Origin: Pseudomonas rubra
GTDB taxonomy: Bacteria > Pseudomonadota > Gammaproteobacteria > Pseudomonadales > Pseudomonadaceae
NCBI RefSeq assembly: GCF_028656935.1
Contig: NZ_JAMDGZ010000019.1
Coordinates: 1-64,000, forward strand
Length of the DNA stretch: 64,000 bases
Reading direction: 5' to 3'
Part shown: piece after piece, positions 27,483-36,897 of the stretch
Position numbering within the stretch: position 1 is the first letter of the stretch
How the letters are laid out: the number at the start of each line of letters is the position of its first letter
Translations under genes and position numbers: made by a program
Notes under the pieces: model-generated
The model's database searches: none
Seen by the model: only the letters and a program-made list of their open reading frames with translations
What the model was told of the DNA's origin: nothing

Positions 27483-28981
27483 TAATGCTCCGGTACGCCA
27501 AGCGGCTGCTCGGCGGGTTTGTCAGTGGGCGGCGGCAGTGGCTTTTGCGGCACGCTGGGCCCGGCGGTGACGATGACCATCTTGTCAGCGGCCAGGTGTT
27601 TGTTCAGCGCGGCCTTGACCTGTTCAGTGGTCAGCGCCTGGGACTGCTGCATGTAGTCTTCCAGCCAGGTCAGTGGCAGGTTGTAGAAGCCGATGGCGCC
27701 CAGCTGGCCGACGATGCTGGCGTTACTGGCGTTGGACAGCGGGAAGCTGCCGGCCAGTTCACGCTTGGCGTCGTCCAGTTCCTGCTGGGTCGGGCCGCTC
27801 TTGAGGTAGTCGGCGAGGATGTCCTGGACCAGCTTGAGGGTGCCCTCGCTGAGCTCGGCACGGGTCTGCAGGTTGATCATGAACGGGCCACGTACCTGCA
27901 TCGGGCTGAACACCGAGTACACGCCGTAGGTCAGGCCGCGCTTCTCGCGCACTTCGCTCATCAGGCGGGTGCCGAAGGTACCACCGCCAAGGATCTGGTT
28001 GCCCAGCGACAGCGCGGCGTAGTCAGGATCATTACGGTCTATGCCCAGTTGCGCGAGCATCAGGTGGGTCTGCTTGGAGGCAAAATCGATGTGGGTCGCA
28101 CCGGCCTTGGGTTCGCTTGGCTGTGCCACCTTGGCCAAGGCCGGGCCTTTGGGCAGGGCTGCGGACACTTGCGCGGCAATGGCTTCAGCGTCACTGCGGC
28201 TCAAGTCGCCGACCAGGGCGATCACCGTGTTGCCAGCGGCATAGGCCTTGGCGTGGAAGGCGCGCAGTTGCTCCAGGGTGATCGGCGGGATGCTTTTGGC
28301 GGTGCCGTCACTCGGGTGGGCATAGGGGTGGGTGCCGTACAGGCGCTCGAACAGCTCGATGCCGGCCAGTTTGCCCGGGTTCTGCTTCTGGTACTCGAAG
28401 CCGGCCTGCATCTGGTTCTTGATGCGTGCCAGGGCGTCTTGCGGGAAGGTTGGCTTGCCGACCACGTCGGCGAACAGCTTGAGCGCCGGCTCGCGCTTGT
28501 CGGTAGCACTCAGGCTGCGCAGCGAGGCCACAGCCATGTCGCGGTAGGCACCGTTGCCAAAATCGGCGCCCAGGCCTTCGAAACCTTCGGCGATGGCGGT
28601 GACATCCTTGCCGGCCACGCCTTCATTGAGCATGGCGTTGGTCAGGGTGGCCAGGCCCTGGGCATCACCGTCCTGGCTGCTGCCGGCGGCGAAGGTCAGG
28701 CGCAGATCGAACATCGGCAGCTCGCGGGCCTCGACAAACAGCACGCGCGCGCCTTCGGCGGTGTTCCAGGTCTGGATGTTCAATTGCCGGCGGCTTGGCG
28801 CCTTGCCGTCCAGCTCGGCCAGCGATTGCAGGGTGTTGGCCGCTTTGGCGGCGGTGCTGGTGGCCGGTTGCGCGGCGTTATCGGACTGCGCAGGCTTGGC
28901 CAGGAAGAATGCCAGCAGGCCGATCAACAACAGTAGGCCCAGGCCGATCAGGGTGTAGCGGGGTGCGCTGCGTTCACTCAT
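27482..28981 (-). CDS. M16 peptidase-family subunit lacking the zinc site
   Basis: A 499-residue M16-family protein anchored by an N-terminal membrane segment (YTLIGLGLLLLIGLLAFFLA). Where active M16 peptidases have HxxEH, this protein reads LTNAMLNEG, so it lacks the zinc ligands. The rest of the fold is intact, including the C-terminal substrate motif REKRGLTYGVYS. It overlaps the catalytic partner by 8 bases and rsmD by one. By analogy with known two-subunit M16 enzymes it should form a heterodimer with the upstream protein. The C-terminus is proline-rich (PQKPLPPPTDKP). Confidence 0.9.
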   Translation of the reverse strand: MSERSAPRYTLIGLGLLLLIGLLAFFLAKPAQSDNAAQPATSTAAKAANTLQSLAELDGKAPSRRQLNIQTWNTAEGARVLFVEARELPMFDLRLTFAAGSSQDGDAQGLATLTNAMLNEGVAGKDVTAIAEGFEGLGADFGNGAYRDMAVASLRSLSATDKREPALKLFADVVGKPTFPQDALARIKNQMQAGFEYQKQNPGKLAGIELFERLYGTHPYAHPSDGTAKSIPPITLEQLRAFHAKAYAAGNTVIALVGDLSRSDAEAIAAQVSAALPKGPALAKVAQPSEPKAGATHIDFASKQTHLMLAQLGIDRNDPDYAALSLGNQILGGGTFGTRLMSEVREKRGLTYGVYSVFSPMQVRGPFMINLQTRAELSEGTLKLVQDILADYLKSGPTQQELDDAKRELAGSFPLSNASNASIVGQLGAIGFYNLPLTWLEDYMQQSQALTTEQVKAALNKHLAADKMVIVTAGPSVPQKPLPPPTDKPAEQPLGVPEH

Positions 28982-30329
28982 GAGCGTTCTCCTCGGGCAG
29001 TACGTGGGCAACGCTCAGGCGTTCACGGGTGAAGTAGGTGCGGGCGGCGTTCTGGATGTCGGCCGGGGTGACGCTTTTCAGCTCGTCCAGCTCGCTGTCG
29101 ATCAGCTTCCACGACAGGCCGACGGTTTCCAGTTGGCCAATGGCGGTGGCCTGGCTGCTGATGGAGTCGCGGTCGTAAACCAGCCCGGCGATGACCTGGG
29201 CGCGCACCCGCTCAAGCTCTTCAGCCGAAGGTGGGGTGGTCTTGAGCTCTTCGAGCAGCTTCCAGATACCGGCTTCGACATCGGCCAGGGTCTTGTGCTT
29301 CTGCAGGTTCGGCGTAGCCGATATCAGGAACAGGCTGTCGCCGCGGGTGAACGGGTTGTAGCTCGACGAAGCGCCGGAGACCAGCTCCTGGCCGCGTTCC
29401 AGGCGGCTCGGCAGGCGCGCGCTGTAGCCACCGTCGAGCAGTGCCGAGATCAATCGCAGGGCGTGCACGCTGCGTGGATCCTTGGCGGTGGCCAGGCCCG
29501 GGGCGTTGAAGCCGTAGATCAGGCTCGGCAGCTGGGTTTGCACGTGCAGAGTGGTTTCCCGCAGGCCCGGTTCGGCCAGTTCCAGCGGCAGCTTGGCCGG
29601 TGGCACCGCGCGTTTCGGGATGGCGCCGAAGAAGCGCTGGGCCAGGCCCTTGACCTCATCGACGGTGACATCGCCGACCACCACCAGGGTGGCGTTGTTC
29701 GGCACGTACCAGGACTCATACCAGTGGCGCAGTTCCTCGACCTTCATGCGGTCAAGATCGGCCATCCAGCCGATGGTCGGGGTACGGTAGCTGCTGGCCG
29801 GAAAGGCCATGGCGCTGAACAGCTCGAAGGCCTTGGCGTTGGGTTGGTCGTCGGTGCGCAGGCGGCGCTCTTCCTTGATCACCTCGATTTCGCGGCTGAA
29901 CTCGTCGGCCGGCAGGCGCAGGCTGGCCATACGGTCGGCTTCAAGCTCAAGCGCCACCGGCAGGCGGTCGCGGGCCAACACCTGGTAATAGGCGGTGTAA
30001 TCGTCGCTGGTGAAGGCGTTCTCTTCGGCGCCAAGGTCACGCAGGATGCGCGAGGCTTCGCCGGGGCCAAGCTTTTCGCTGCCTTTGAACATCATGTGTT
30101 CCAGGGCATGGGAAAGGCCGGTCTGGCCGGGGGACTCGTAAGTCGAACCGACCTTGTACCAGATCTGCGAGACCACCACCGGCGCCCGGTGGTCCTCACG
30201 TACGACCACTTTCAGGCCGTTGTCGAGAATGAACTCGTGGGTGGGTTGCGTATCGGCGGCAAAGGCTGCGAACGGCAGACAAACTGTGCTGAGCAACAGG
30301 CCAGCGGCGCGGCGGGCTAGAGCATTCAT
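28974..30329 (-). CDS. M16 zinc peptidase, catalytic subunit, periplasmic
   Basis: A 451-residue exported pitrilysin-family peptidase. The signal peptide (LLLSTVCLPFAAFA) is followed by the zinc motif H74-A-L-E77-H78 (SHALEHMMF) and the downstream glutamate in IEVIKEERRLR. The ATG at 30329 begins at the signal peptide. It overlaps the inactive partner gene by 8 bases, giving a coupled pair. It diverges from ftsY. The natural substrate is unknown to me. Confidence 0.92.
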   Translation of the reverse strand: MNALARRAAGLLLSTVCLPFAAFAADTQPTHEFILDNGLKVVVREDHRAPVVVSQIWYKVGSTYESPGQTGLSHALEHMMFKGSEKLGPGEASRILRDLGAEENAFTSDDYTAYYQVLARDRLPVALELEADRMASLRLPADEFSREIEVIKEERRLRTDDQPNAKAFELFSAMAFPASSYRTPTIGWMADLDRMKVEELRHWYESWYVPNNATLVVVGDVTVDEVKGLAQRFFGAIPKRAVPPAKLPLELAEPGLRETTLHVQTQLPSLIYGFNAPGLATAKDPRSVHALRLISALLDGGYSARLPSRLERGQELVSGASSSYNPFTRGDSLFLISATPNLQKHKTLADVEAGIWKLLEELKTTPPSAEELERVRAQVIAGLVYDRDSISSQATAIGQLETVGLSWKLIDSELDELKSVTPADIQNAARTYFTRERLSVAHVLPEENAHE

Positions 30330-30559
30330 ACGTTGTTTAACCTGTAGGACTGCCCGCGTGGTCTTAGCGTCGGCGGGCTTGGAGGTGCTAGGATACTGAT
30401 CCGGTTGCCTGAGGACCATGCCTGTCATGGATCCAGCCCGAAGGCTTGATGTCAAAATGCTGCGCAAGAACGAGCCGGACTAAAAGTAGACTGTTCTGCG
30501 TTAAAAGAATTTACGAAGCGCCGCAGTGGCGCATCGCTACCCTGAGATAGCCGTCTTCC

Positions 30560-32071
30560 ATGTTTGGTTCCAACGACGACAAAAAGACGCCGGCTGCGGC
30601 TGGTGAAAAGAAAGGCCTGTTCGGCTGGCTGCGCAAAAAGCCCCAGCAACCCGTAGCCGAACAGCCACACGCCCCTGCTCCGGTTGAAACGCAGCAACCT
30701 GCCGCGTTGCCTGCCGAGGCTCCTGCTGCCGTCGCTGCGGTGGAGGTTGTGCCTGCTGCCGTTGTCGCGCCAGAGCCGGTTACCACTGCGCCAGTTGCTG
30801 CACCGGTCGAGGTCCAGCCCGAACCGTCCGTCGGCCTGGTGCTGCCTGTGCCTGAAGAGCCGGTAGCCCTGGTTGCTGACCTTGAGCCGCATACGCCGCC
30901 ACCGATCCCGCCGCGCCAGGACCCTGTGCCGGTCATCGAGCCTGAGCCTGTGCTGGTTGCGCCTGAACCTGAGCCGCTTCCCGAGCCCATCCCTGTTCCC
31001 CCGCCCGCGCCAGTTGCAGTTCCCGAGCCTGTGGTCGTGCCCGAGCCCGCACCTGCGCTCGCAGCGGTTGAAGCACCTGCCCCGGTGACCGAGCCCATTG
31101 TGGCCGAACCAGCCGAGCCCGTGCGTAGCGACGAGAGCAAGGGTGGTTTCTTCGCCCGCCTCAAACAGGGCCTGAGCAAGACCAGCGCCAGCATCGGCGA
31201 GGGCATGGCCAGCCTGTTCCTGGGCAAGAAGGCCATCGATGACGACCTGCTCGATGAAATTGAAACCCGCCTGCTGACTGCCGACGTTGGTGTCGAAGCC
31301 ACTTCGGTGATCGTCCAGAGCCTGACCCAGAAGGTCGCGCGCAAGCAGCTGGCCGACAGCGATGCCCTGTACAAATCGCTGCAAGGCGAGCTGGCCGACC
31401 TGCTCAAGCCGGTCGAGCAGCCACTGCGCATCCACAACCAAGGCAAACCGTTTGTGATCCTTGTGGTCGGCGTCAACGGCGCTGGCAAGACCACCACCAT
31501 CGGCAAGCTGGCAAAAAAACTGCAGCTTGAAGGCAAGAAGGTCATGCTCGCCGCTGGCGACACCTTCCGTGCTGCGGCGGTCGAGCAACTGCAAGTGTGG
31601 GGCGAGCGCAACCAGATCCCGGTCATCGCCCAGCACACCGGTGCCGATTCGGCTTCGGTGATCTTCGATGCCGTGCAGGCCGCCAAGGCCCGTAATGTCG
31701 ACGTGCTGATCGCCGATACCGCCGGTCGCCTGCACACCAAAGACAACCTGATGGAAGAGCTGAAGAAAGTCCGTCGGGTGATCGGCAAGCTTGATGCAGA
31801 TGCACCTCACGAGGTGTTGCTGGTGCTCGATGCTGGCACTGGCCAGAACGCCATCAACCAGGCCAAGCATTTCAACCAGAGCGTGGAGCTGACCGGCCTG
31901 GCCCTGACCAAGCTCGATGGCACCGCCAAGGGCGGGGTGATCTTTGCCCTGGCGAAGCAGTTCGGCCTGCCGATCCGCTATATTGGCGTGGGTGAAGGCA
32001 TCGACGATCTGCGCACCTTCGAAGCCGAACCCTTCGTGAAAGCACTGTTTGCCGAGCGGGAGCACCCATGA
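30560..32071 (+). CDS. ftsY: Signal recognition particle receptor FtsY
   Basis: A 503-residue GTPase that docks SRP-ribosome complexes at the inner membrane. Residues about 35-190 are a long acidic, proline- and glutamate-rich region full of PEP and PVP steps, as in the membrane-binding A domain. The NG domain follows, with GVNGAGKTTTIGKLA (P-loop), DTFRAAAVEQL, DTAGRLHTKDNLMEEL and TKLDGTAKGG. Its stop overlaps the ftsE ATG. Start of the ftsYEX-rpoH block. Confidence 0.97.
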   Translation: MFGSNDDKKTPAAAGEKKGLFGWLRKKPQQPVAEQPHAPAPVETQQPAALPAEAPAAVAAVEVVPAAVVAPEPVTTAPVAAPVEVQPEPSVGLVLPVPEEPVALVADLEPHTPPPIPPRQDPVPVIEPEPVLVAPEPEPLPEPIPVPPPAPVAVPEPVVVPEPAPALAAVEAPAPVTEPIVAEPAEPVRSDESKGGFFARLKQGLSKTSASIGEGMASLFLGKKAIDDDLLDEIETRLLTADVGVEATSVIVQSLTQKVARKQLADSDALYKSLQGELADLLKPVEQPLRIHNQGKPFVILVVGVNGAGKTTTIGKLAKKLQLEGKKVMLAAGDTFRAAAVEQLQVWGERNQIPVIAQHTGADSASVIFDAVQAAKARNVDVLIADTAGRLHTKDNLMEELKKVRRVIGKLDADAPHEVLLVLDAGTGQNAINQAKHFNQSVELTGLALTKLDGTAKGGVIFALAKQFGLPIRYIGVGEGIDDLRTFEAEPFVKALFAEREHP

Positions 32072-32739
32072 TTCGATTCGAACAGGTCGCCAAGCGCTAC
32101 CCCAATGGTCACGTTGGCCTGCATGAGTTGAGTTTTCGGGTGCGTCGGGGCGAGTTTCTGTTCGTGACCGGCCATTCCGGTGCCGGTAAAAGTACTTTGC
32201 TGCGCCTGCTGCTGGCCATGGAACGTCCCACCAGCGGCAAGCTGCTGTTGGCCGGGCAGGACCTGGGGCAGATCAGCAACGCGCAGATCCCGTTCCTGCG
32301 CCGGCAGATCGGTGTGGTGTTCCAGAACCACCAACTGCTGTTCGACCGCACGGTTTTCAACAACGTCGCCCTGCCGCTGCAGATCCTCGGCCTGTCCAAG
32401 GTAGAAGTGGCCAAGCGGGTCGACTCGGCGCTTGAGCGCGTGGCCCTGACGGACAAGGCCGAGCTGTACCCAGGCGACTTGTCCACCGGCCAGCAACAGC
32501 GCGTCGGCATTGCCCGCGCCATCGTCCACCGTCCGGCCTTGCTGCTGGCGGACGAACCTACCGGTAACCTCGACCCGCGCCTGGCTGCGGAGATCATGGG
32601 TGTTTTCGAAGATATCAACCGCCTGGGCACCAGCGTGCTGATCGCCAGTCACGACCTGGCACTGATCGCGCGCATGCGCCATCGCATGCTGACCCTGCAG
32701 CGCGGTCGCTTGATCGGCGATGGGGAGGCCGGGCAATGA
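32068..32739 (+). CDS. ftsE: Cell-division ABC transporter ATPase FtsE
   Basis: FtsE (223 residues) is the ATPase of the FtsEX complex, which controls peptidoglycan hydrolases at the division site. Walker A is GHSGAGKST, the Q-loop NHQLLFDRTVF, the signature LSTGQQQRVGIARA and Walker B LLLADEPTGNLD. It overlaps ftsY upstream and ftsX downstream by 4 bases each. Confidence 0.97.
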   Translation: MIRFEQVAKRYPNGHVGLHELSFRVRRGEFLFVTGHSGAGKSTLLRLLLAMERPTSGKLLLAGQDLGQISNAQIPFLRRQIGVVFQNHQLLFDRTVFNNVALPLQILGLSKVEVAKRVDSALERVALTDKAELYPGDLSTGQQQRVGIARAIVHRPALLLADEPTGNLDPRLAAEIMGVFEDINRLGTSVLIASHDLALIARMRHRMLTLQRGRLIGDGEAGQ

Positions 32740-33764
32740 GTGCGACACGCAGTCCCAAGGTTTCCGAGCGGGTAGCGCCCAAAGCCGCTGACCCTGGACC
32801 TGAGAAGAAAAAACGGGGCGGTCACGATGATGACGGCCCGGATTTCCGTACCCTGTTGCACGCCTGGCTGGAAAGCCACCGTTCGAGCCTGGTCGACAGC
32901 CTGCGGCGTCTCGCCAAGCAGCCGATCGGCAGCTTCTTCACCTGCCTGGTGATGGCCGTGGCCTTGAGCCTGCCGATGGGCTTGTCGCTGCTGCTGAGCA
33001 ACGTCGAGCGCCTGGGCGGCTCGTGGCAGCGTGCGGCGCAGATTTCGCTGTACTTGAAGCTCGATGCCAGCAGCCATGAAGGCGAGGCCTTGCGTGAACA
33101 AATCAAGGGCCTGCCGGGTGTTGCCGAGGCCGAATATGTCAGCCGCGAGCAAGCCCTCAACGAGTTCCAGCAGCAGTCGGGCCTGGGCGAAGCCCTGCGC
33201 GAATTGCCGGAGAACCCGCTGCCTGGCGTGATCGTGGTAACCCCGGCAGAAGTCGACAAGCCGGCGTTGGAAGCCCTGCGCCAGCGCCTGGCCGAACTGC
33301 CCAAGGTTGAAGCTGCTCAGCTGGACCTGGTGTGGGTCGAGCGCCTGGCGGCGATCCTCAAACTGGGTGACCGGTTTGTGTTCGGTTTGACCGTTTTGCT
33401 GGTGTCTGCACTGCTTTTGGTAATTGGTAACACAATTCGCCTGCACATCGAGAATCGGCGTACCGAAATCGAGGTGATCAAGCTGGTTGGCGGCACCGAC
33501 AGCTATGTACGCCGGCCTTTCCTGTACATGGGCGCCTTGTATGGCCTGGGTGCGGGGGTGTTGGCCTGGGGGGTGCTGGCATTTGGCCTGAACTGGCTGA
33601 ATGACGCGGTAATCGGGCTTTCCGGGCTGTATGGCAGTGATTTTTCCCTGGCCGGGGTTCCGTCAGCCGATGGTCTGTCCCTCTTGCTTGGAGCGGTCTT
33701 GTTAGGGTATATCGGTGCTTGGATTGCGGTCGCCCGCCACTTGAGCGAGCTTGCACCGCGATAG
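32736..33764 (+). CDS. ftsX: Cell-division protein FtsX
   Basis: FtsX (342 residues) is the membrane partner of FtsE. It has a basic cytoplasmic N-terminus, a first membrane segment ([20 protein letters not shown]), a periplasmic domain of about 110 residues that recruits amidase activators, and three C-terminal membrane segments. Start overlaps ftsE by 4 bases. It is followed by the rpoH leader. Confidence 0.95.
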   Translation: MSATRSPKVSERVAPKAADPGPEKKKRGGHDDDGPDFRTLLHAWLESHRSSLVDSLRRLAKQPIGSFFTCLVMAVALSLPMGLSLLLSNVERLGGSWQRAAQISLYLKLDASSHEGEALREQIKGLPGVAEAEYVSREQALNEFQQQSGLGEALRELPENPLPGVIVVTPAEVDKPALEALRQRLAELPKVEAAQLDLVWVERLAAILKLGDRFVFGLTVLLVSALLLVIGNTIRLHIENRRTEIEVIKLVGGTDSYVRRPFLYMGALYGLGAGVLAWGVLAFGLNWLNDAVIGLSGLYGSDFSLAGVPSADGLSLLLGAVLLGYIGAWIAVARHLSELAPR

Positions 33765-33800
33765 TGTCTTTTTGCTGGTATTGACTCTTTTCACTTTTAG

Positions 33801-33828
33801 GGAACTTGTTTCGCGGTTCCCGGTCAAT
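33801..33828 (+). promoter_or_regulatory. AlgU/RpoE-type promoter of rpoH
   Basis: GGAACTT (33801-33807), 16 bases, then TCAAT (33824-33828), about 50 bases before the rpoH ATG. This matches the sigma-E consensus (GAACTT, 16-17 bases, TCtgA). An AlgU-dependent rpoH promoter is established in P. aeruginosa, which supports the call. The -35 also overlaps a small inverted pair GGAAC/GTTCC. Confidence 0.65.
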
Positions 33829-33876
33829 GTTGGCAGTGCCTATGGCACGAGTTTAGTGAGTCGGAGGTTTTTTCGT

Positions 33877-34731
33877 ATGACCACTTCGTTGCAACCTGCC
33901 TATGCCCTGGTTCCCGGCGCAAACCTGGAAGCCTATGTGCACACGGTCAACAGCATTCCATTGCTGACGCCCGAGCAGGAGCGTGAACTGGCTGAGAGTC
34001 TCTACTATGAGCAAAATCTTGAGGCAGCTCGGCAGATGGTGCTCGCCCACCTGCGTTTTGTCGTACACATCGCGCGCAGCTATTCCGGCTACGGGCTGGC
34101 CCAGGCCGACCTGATCCAGGAAGGCAACGTCGGCCTGATGAAAGCGGTCAAGCGCTTCAACCCGGAAATGGGTGTGCGCCTGGTGTCCTTTGCAGTGCAC
34201 TGGATCAAGGCCGAGATTCACGAGTTCATCCTGCGCAACTGGCGCATCGTCAAGGTGGCCACTACCAAGGCTCAGCGTAAGCTGTTCTTCAACCTGCGCA
34301 GCCAGAAAAAGCGCCTGGCCTGGCTGAACAACGATGAAGTACATCGTGTTGCCGAAAGCCTGGGTGTCGAGCCACGTGAAGTGCGCGAGATGGAGAGCCG
34401 CCTGACCGGTCAGGACATGGCCTTCGACCCGGCCAGCGAAGCCGATGACGACAGTGCATTCCAGTCGCCGGCCAACTACCTGGAAGACCACCGTTACGAC
34501 CCTGCGCGTCAACTGGAGGATGCCGACTGGAGTGACAACTCCACCAGCAACCTGCACGAAGCCCTGCAAGGCCTGGATGACCGCAGTCGCGATATCCTCT
34601 ACCAGCGCTGGCTGGCCGAGGAAAAGGCCACTTTGCATGACCTGGCCGCGAAATACAGCGTGTCTGCCGAGCGGATTCGCCAGCTGGAAAAGAATGCGAT
34701 GAACAAGGTCAAAGCCTTGATCGCAGTCTGA
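33877..34731 (+). CDS. rpoH: Heat-shock sigma factor RpoH (sigma-32)
   Basis: A 284-residue sigma-70-family factor for heat-shock genes. Region 2 includes [37 protein letters not shown], and the RpoH box, which contributes to core binding and regulated turnover, reads [15 protein letters not shown]. Region 4 is [24 protein letters not shown]. The ATG at 33877 has GGAGG 9 bases upstream. It follows ftsX and is closed by a strong terminator. Confidence 0.97.
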   Translation: MTTSLQPAYALVPGANLEAYVHTVNSIPLLTPEQERELAESLYYEQNLEAARQMVLAHLRFVVHIARSYSGYGLAQADLIQEGNVGLMKAVKRFNPEMGVRLVSFAVHWIKAEIHEFILRNWRIVKVATTKAQRKLFFNLRSQKKRLAWLNNDEVHRVAESLGVEPREVREMESRLTGQDMAFDPASEADDDSAFQSPANYLEDHRYDPARQLEDADWSDNSTSNLHEALQGLDDRSRDILYQRWLAEEKATLHDLAAKYSVSAERIRQLEKNAMNKVKALIAV

Positions 34732-34751
34732 GTCGCAATACGGCAATAACC

Positions 34752-34780
34752 AAAAAGCCCCGACGTGTCGGGGCTTTTTC
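34752..34780 (+). terminator. Rho-independent terminator of rpoH
   Basis: GCCCCGAC and GTCGGGGC form the stem with a GT loop, with AAAAA before and TTTTT after, 20 bases past the rpoH stop. Confidence 0.92.
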
Positions 34781-34810
34781 ATGATTCTCCGCCCCCCTGT
34801 CGAGACTGCT

Positions 34811-35320
34811 ATGACCATTTCCTTGTACGCCGCTTCTGTTCCTGTCTTCAAGCAAATGCTCAACGCCCTGAGTGATGTGCTGAACAAGGCCGAAGCTCAC
34901 GCTACGGCGAAAAACATCGATCCGAGCGTCTTCCTCCAGGCTCGCCTGTATCCGGATATGTTTCCACTGGTTCGCCAGGTGCAGATCGCTGTTGATTTCG
35001 CCAAGGGGGTATCGGCGCGCTTGGCTGAGGTCGAGTTGCCGAAATACGATGACAGCGAAACCACCTTTGCCGAGCTGCAAGCGCTGATCGGTAAGGTGCT
35101 GGCTTTCCTCGACGGCATTGCGCCGGCCCAGATCGATGGCAAGGAAGGCATTGAAATCGTGACTCGTCCGGGCACGCCCAAAGAGAAGCGCTTCAGTGGC
35201 CAGGCTTATTTGCTGAGCTACGGCCTGCCGCAGTTCTTTTTCCACGTCACCACCACGTACGCAATCCTGCGTCACAATGGTGTAGAAGTGGGCAAACGCG
35301 ACTACATGGGCGCTTTCTAA
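34811..35320 (+). CDS. DUF1993 family protein
   Basis: A 169-residue soluble helical protein of the DUF1993 family, which is distantly related to DinB-type four-helix bundles. Recognisable parts are SVPVFKQMLNALSDVLNKAE, ARLYPDMFPLVRQVQIA and the C-terminal FFFHVTTTYAILRHNGVEVGKRDYMG. The ATG at 34811 directly follows the rpoH terminator; the open frame upstream of it runs through that terminator. It is a single gene closed by its own terminator. Function unknown. Confidence 0.85.
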   Translation: MTISLYAASVPVFKQMLNALSDVLNKAEAHATAKNIDPSVFLQARLYPDMFPLVRQVQIAVDFAKGVSARLAEVELPKYDDSETTFAELQALIGKVLAFLDGIAPAQIDGKEGIEIVTRPGTPKEKRFSGQAYLLSYGLPQFFFHVTTTYAILRHNGVEVGKRDYMGAF

Positions 35321-35345
35321 GGCGGTTACCCAGTAATCAGCAAAC

Positions 35346-35387
35346 AATAAAACCCGGCAAGGTGTGCACTTTTCCGGGTTTTTTATT
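35346..35387. terminator. Two-way terminator between DUF1993 and mtgA
   Basis: AATAAAACCCGG (35346-35357) and CCGGGTTTTTTATT (35374-35387) pair around a 16-base loop, with A/T runs on each side. It serves the convergent genes on both strands, and its right end overlaps the last codons of mtgA. Confidence 0.85.
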
Positions 35388-36105
35388 GGTTCCAGGGCGC
35401 CCGGCGCGGGCTGTCCAGCTGTGCCAGGTAGCTGTTGCCGCCCAACTGACGCATCTGCTGACGAATCCAGCCGGCACGCCGTGCTACATAGCTACTGGGT
35501 TGGCTGGCACTCCACCTCAACGGACTGGGCAGGACGGCGGCCAGCAGGCTGGCCTGCTGGCGCGACAACTGGCTGGCATCTACGCCGAAGTGGTGCCGCG
35601 CCGCCGCCTGCGCGCCGAACACGCCTTCGCCCCATTCGGCACTGTTGAGATAAACCTCGAGAATCCGCTCTTTGGGCCACAACAGCTCAATCAACCCAGT
35701 GAACCAGGCTTCCAGGCCTTTGCGCAGCCAACTGCGGCCCGCCCAGAGGAACTGGTTCTTGGCCACTTGCTGGCTGAGGGTGCTGGCGCCGCGGATACTG
35801 CCACCGCGTTCGTTGTGGGCCAGTGCTGCCTGGATGGCATTGAAGTCAAAGCCCCAGTGGTTGGCGAACTTCTGGTCTTCGCCTGCGATTACCGCCACTT
35901 TCAGCTCATCGGAGATCCGCTCCCATGGCTCCCAGTCCCGTTGCAGGTCGATGGGCTGGCCGTTGAACCAGGACTCGACCTTGCGCTCAACCATCAGCGC
36001 AGTGCCAGGCGGCGGTACCCAGCGAAACAGCAGCACCAGCAGGACGCTACCTGCGGCAAACCACAGCAGGGCTCGGCTGAGGCGACGGAAAATGGAAGAC
36101 AGCAT
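35383..36105 (-). CDS. mtgA: Monofunctional biosynthetic peptidoglycan transglycosylase
   Basis: MtgA (240 residues) polymerises lipid II into glycan strands. It has one N-terminal membrane segment (LLWFAAGSVLLVLLF) and a single GT51 domain with the catalytic-glutamate motif GEDQKFANHWGFD, GGSTLSQQ-like GASTLSQQVAKN and LNSAEWGEGVFGA. The ATG at 36105 gives the normal family length; longer in-frame starts run into the divergent DUF423 gene. Confidence 0.95.
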   Translation of the reverse strand: MLSSIFRRLSRALLWFAAGSVLLVLLFRWVPPPGTALMVERKVESWFNGQPIDLQRDWEPWERISDELKVAVIAGEDQKFANHWGFDFNAIQAALAHNERGGSIRGASTLSQQVAKNQFLWAGRSWLRKGLEAWFTGLIELLWPKERILEVYLNSAEWGEGVFGAQAAARHHFGVDASQLSRQQASLLAAVLPSPLRWSASQPSSYVARRAGWIRQQMRQLGGNSYLAQLDSPRRAPWNQ

Positions 36106-36175
36106 AGGTGATGGCTTGGCCGAACCGATGGAGCGGGCCATTATACAGACCCTGTGCTGACTAGGAGTCTTCCCA

Positions 36176-36547
36176 ATGCTGCGTAGTTTTCTGCTGCTTT
36201 CGGCGTTTTTCGGATTCACCGGCGTGGCCCTGGGCGCCTTTGCTGCCCATGGCCTCAAGGGCCGGTTGAGCAGCGAATACCTGGCGATCTTCCATACCGG
36301 CGTCACCTACCAGTTGGTGCACGCCTTGGCCCTGCTTGCGGTGGCGGTGCTTTCGGTGCACCTGCCCGGGCGCCTGGTCGGTTGGGCCGGTGGTCTGTTC
36401 ACCCTGGGGATCCTGCTGTTTTCCGGTAGCCTGTATGTGCTGACCCTGAGCGGCATCGGCAAGCTCGGTATCATTACCCCTTTCGGCGGCCTGGCGTTTC
36501 TTGGCGGCTGGCTGTGCCTGGGCCTTGCAGCCTGGCGCCTGAGCTGA
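36176..36547 (+). CDS. DUF423 small membrane protein
   Basis: A 123-residue protein with four membrane segments of the DUF423 (YgdD) family. The signature GAFAAHGLKGRLSSEYLAIFHTGVTYQLVHALALL is complete. It starts with ATG just after GGAG and diverges from mtgA. It is followed by thiS after about 100 bases. Function unknown. Confidence 0.9.
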   Translation: MLRSFLLLSAFFGFTGVALGAFAAHGLKGRLSSEYLAIFHTGVTYQLVHALALLAVAVLSVHLPGRLVGWAGGLFTLGILLFSGSLYVLTLSGIGKLGIITPFGGLAFLGGWLCLGLAAWRLS

Positions 36548-36648
36548 CCAGCGGGTCCGGATCGAGACGAATGGCGCGGCCCGGCCTTGGGTTTGCCCCC
36601 TGATCAGGGCTAGAATGCGGGCCCCTAAAAATAATGGCGGCCGTGCGC

Positions 36649-36849
36649 ATGCGCATTCAACTGAACGGTGAACCTTTCGAAGTGGCCGATGGCGAAAGCG
36701 TCGCGGCCCTGCTCAACCGGCTTGACCTGGCGGGTCGCCGGGTGGCGGTCGAGCTCAACCTGGACATCGTGCCGCGCAGCCAGCACGAAGCCACCGCCTT
36801 GAGCGAAGGCGACCAGGTTGAAGTGGTGCACGCCATTGGCGGCGGCTAG
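36649..36849 (+). CDS. thiS: Sulfur carrier protein ThiS
   Basis: ThiS (66 residues) is the ubiquitin-like sulfur carrier for the thiazole half of thiamine. It starts MRIQLNGEPFEVADGESV and ends with the required Gly-Gly (HAIGGG), which is activated to thiocarboxylate. An in-frame ATG at 36634 would add five residues; I prefer 36649 because the ThiS fold begins there. thiG follows after 48 bases. Confidence 0.95.
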   Translation: MRIQLNGEPFEVADGESVAALLNRLDLAGRRVAVELNLDIVPRSQHEATALSEGDQVEVVHAIGGG

Positions 36850-36897
36850 GCCTTAGCGCTTCACCTGCAAGTCCCTCAACCTTCAAGAGGATTACCG

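Noticed and set aside
28980-30320. A 446-codon open frame antisense to the M16 peptidase gene
   Set aside because: It is the complement of a clear peptidase with an HxxEH motif; antisense frames of this length are common at high G+C.
30452-32065. A 537-codon open frame antisense to ftsY
   Set aside because: Its low-complexity Arg/Gly/Asn stretches are the complement of the FtsY Pro/Glu-rich region; it has no independent support.
36634-36648. Earlier ATG for ThiS
   Set aside because: It adds five residues ahead of the conserved beta strand; the ATG at 36649 is the better family start, though I cannot exclude the first.
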